Origin: Actinomycetota bacterium
GTDB lineage: Bacteria > Actinomycetota > Acidimicrobiia > Actinomarinales > Actinomarinaceae
Reading direction: 5' to 3'
Assembly (NCBI GenBank): GCA_027729925.1
Contig: JAQCEB010000036.1
Span: 1 to 6,882 of the forward strand
DNA: 6,882 nt
Every line of letters begins with the position of its first letter. Within the stretch, counting starts at the first letter, position 1. The position numbers and the translations under genes were made by a program. The notes beneath the pieces are model-generated. The model made no database searches and was not told the DNA's origin. It saw only the letters and a list, made by a program, of their open reading frames with translations. Positions 5,713 to 6,882 of the stretch are shown piece by piece.

Positions 5713-6879
5713 ATGGCTAATTCTAAAAAATACGGAATTAATACCCGAGCAATCCACACAAACACTAGAGTAAAACTACCAACTGGAGATGTCATGCCTC
5801 CATTACATCTATCTACTACATTTGAAAACACCCAACCAGGCGAATATGAATATTTTTATGGTCGAAGTGGAAACCCTACAAGAGAGCTGTTTGAAAGAAC
5901 TATGGCTTCACTTGAAGGAGTTGAGAACTACGATGAAATGCATTCTTTTGCCATGGCTTCTGGAATGGCTGCAGTAACATTAATTGGAGAATTAGTTAAA
6001 CCAGGAGAAAATGTTGTTATAACTCAAGATGTATACGGAGGAACAACTTCATTCTTTTCTAAAATTGCAACAAAAAGAGGTATTGAAGTTAACTTTTGCG
6101 ATTTAGATGACTTAGATAAACTTAACTCTTTACTTAACGATAAAACAAAACTGCTTTGGTTTGAGAGTCCATCAAATCCAAGAATTAAGTTATTTGATTA
6201 TGAAAAATATGCTGAAATAGCACATAAGAATTCAACGCTACTAGTAACTGACGCAACATTTTCAACACCGTTTATTACAAGACCACTTGAACTTGGAGCA
6301 GACATTGTGTTTCACTCAACAACAAAATATATTGGTGGACACAGTGATAGTCTTGGTGGAGTTGTAACTACAAATATAAAAGAGATTTGGGAACAGCTTC
6401 ACTCTTATCAGAAAACAAGCGGTGCAATAATGTCACCATTTGATGCTTATCTTTGCCAAAGAGGTCTTTATACAGTTGGTGTTAGATTGGAAGTTCACTC
6501 TAAAAATGCTCATAAAATTGCTGAGTATTTAGAAACTTCAAAACATATTAAAGAGGTTTTCTATCCAGGATTAAAATCTAACCCAAACTATTCAATTGCA
6601 GAAAAACAAATGGCGATGTTTGGAGGAATGCTTAGTTTTAATGTAGAAGATCATATAGATTTGAAAAAATTCTGGGAGTCACTAGAGCTTTTTAAACTTG
6701 CAGTTAGCTTAGGTGGTGTTGAATCATTAATTGAGCTACCTAGACTTATGACACATGACAATGCTGAAGGCACTGATGCAGAAATTGCTGATGATATTGT
6801 CAGAATTTCTGTTGGTCTCGAAAATGCTGAAGATTTAATTGAAGACCTAGAATCTGCTCTTAATGCTGCAGCAAATTAA
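5713..6879 (+). CDS. Cystathionine gamma-synthase/gamma-lyase family PLP enzyme
   Basis: This is a 388-aa cytoplasmic Cys/Met-metabolism PLP enzyme, complete at both ends and close to E. coli MetB (386 aa). The PLP-binding lysine is Lys205 in FHSTTKYIGGHSD. Other family features are the Tyr49/Arg51 cofactor-phosphate contacts in YGRSGNPTR, DVYGGT at 106-111 (Tyr108), ESPSNP at 151-156, Asp180 facing the pyridine nitrogen, and Arg364 in RISVGLE. SLGGVESLIELP (332-343) with Glu337 is typical of gamma-synthases and gamma-lyases rather than beta-lyases. The Cys of methionine gamma-lyase after YG is Gly here, which argues against that enzyme. Direction (cystathionine synthesis or cysteine formation) cannot be settled, so no symbol is given. 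No Shine-Dalgarno is visible. Asn in the usual DNTF motif is Ala181. Confidence 0.92.
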   Translation: MANSKKYGINTRAIHTNTRVKLPTGDVMPPLHLSTTFENTQPGEYEYFYGRSGNPTRELFERTMASLEGVENYDEMHSFAMASGMAAVTLIGELVKPGENVVITQDVYGGTTSFFSKIATKRGIEVNFCDLDDLDKLNSLLNDKTKLLWFESPSNPRIKLFDYEKYAEIAHKNSTLLVTDATFSTPFITRPLELGADIVFHSTTKYIGGHSDSLGGVVTTNIKEIWEQLHSYQKTSGAIMSPFDAYLCQRGLYTVGVRLEVHSKNAHKIAEYLETSKHIKEVFYPGLKSNPNYSIAEKQMAMFGGMLSFNVEDHIDLKKFWESLELFKLAVSLGGVESLIELPRLMTHDNAEGTDAEIADDIVRISVGLENAEDLIEDLESALNAAAN

Positions 6880-6882
6880 GAA

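Overview
The window is 6.9 kb of compact, AT-rich bacterial chromosome carrying seven complete protein-coding genes and the first ten codons of an eighth. There are no RNA genes, insertion sequences, CRISPR arrays or gene-free stretches over 300 bases. Very short spacers, strongly A/T-ending codons and a mix of core metabolic genes suggest a streamlined free-living bacterium, plausibly marine. The PanB motifs look closer to actinobacterial or Chloroflexi-type PanB than to the E. coli enzyme. Several genes appear leaderless, which also fits an actinobacterial relative. This placement is a weak inference, and a streamlined marine proteobacterium cannot be excluded.

Layout, left to right: (1) a minus-strand unit with panB (ketopantoate biosynthesis) and the start of a possible family 2 glycosyltransferase; (2) a plus-strand msrA encoding a probably exported, lipid-anchored methionine sulfoxide reductase; (3) a minus-strand gene recognisable as Qng1/DUF2419, the queuosine-5'-phosphate N-glycosylase that recovers queuine; (4) a plus-strand ribokinase; (5) a minus-strand uridine-phosphorylase-like nucleoside phosphorylase; (6) a plus-strand cytochrome P450 followed by a plus-strand cystathionine gamma-synthase/gamma-lyase family enzyme.

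The centre (1716-4383) has a common theme. Qng1, ribokinase and the nucleoside phosphorylase all act on N-glycosidic bonds or free ribose, and their sugar products enter the ribose-phosphate pool. Qng1 is the most notable gene, because it is best known from eukaryotes and occurs in only some bacteria. It implies that the organism salvages queuine rather than, or in addition to, making it.

Gene order alternates strand repeatedly. Both complete convergent pairs (msrA/qng1 and rbsK/udp) interlock their stop codons on a 4-bp palindrome (TTAA and CTAG). The divergent spacers are short (50, 87 and about 150 bp). Six of the eight starts lack a Shine-Dalgarno sequence. For five of them a -10-like hexamer ends only 6-8 nt before the ATG, as expected of leaderless mRNAs. 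panB and the partial gene downstream of it do have Shine-Dalgarno sequences.
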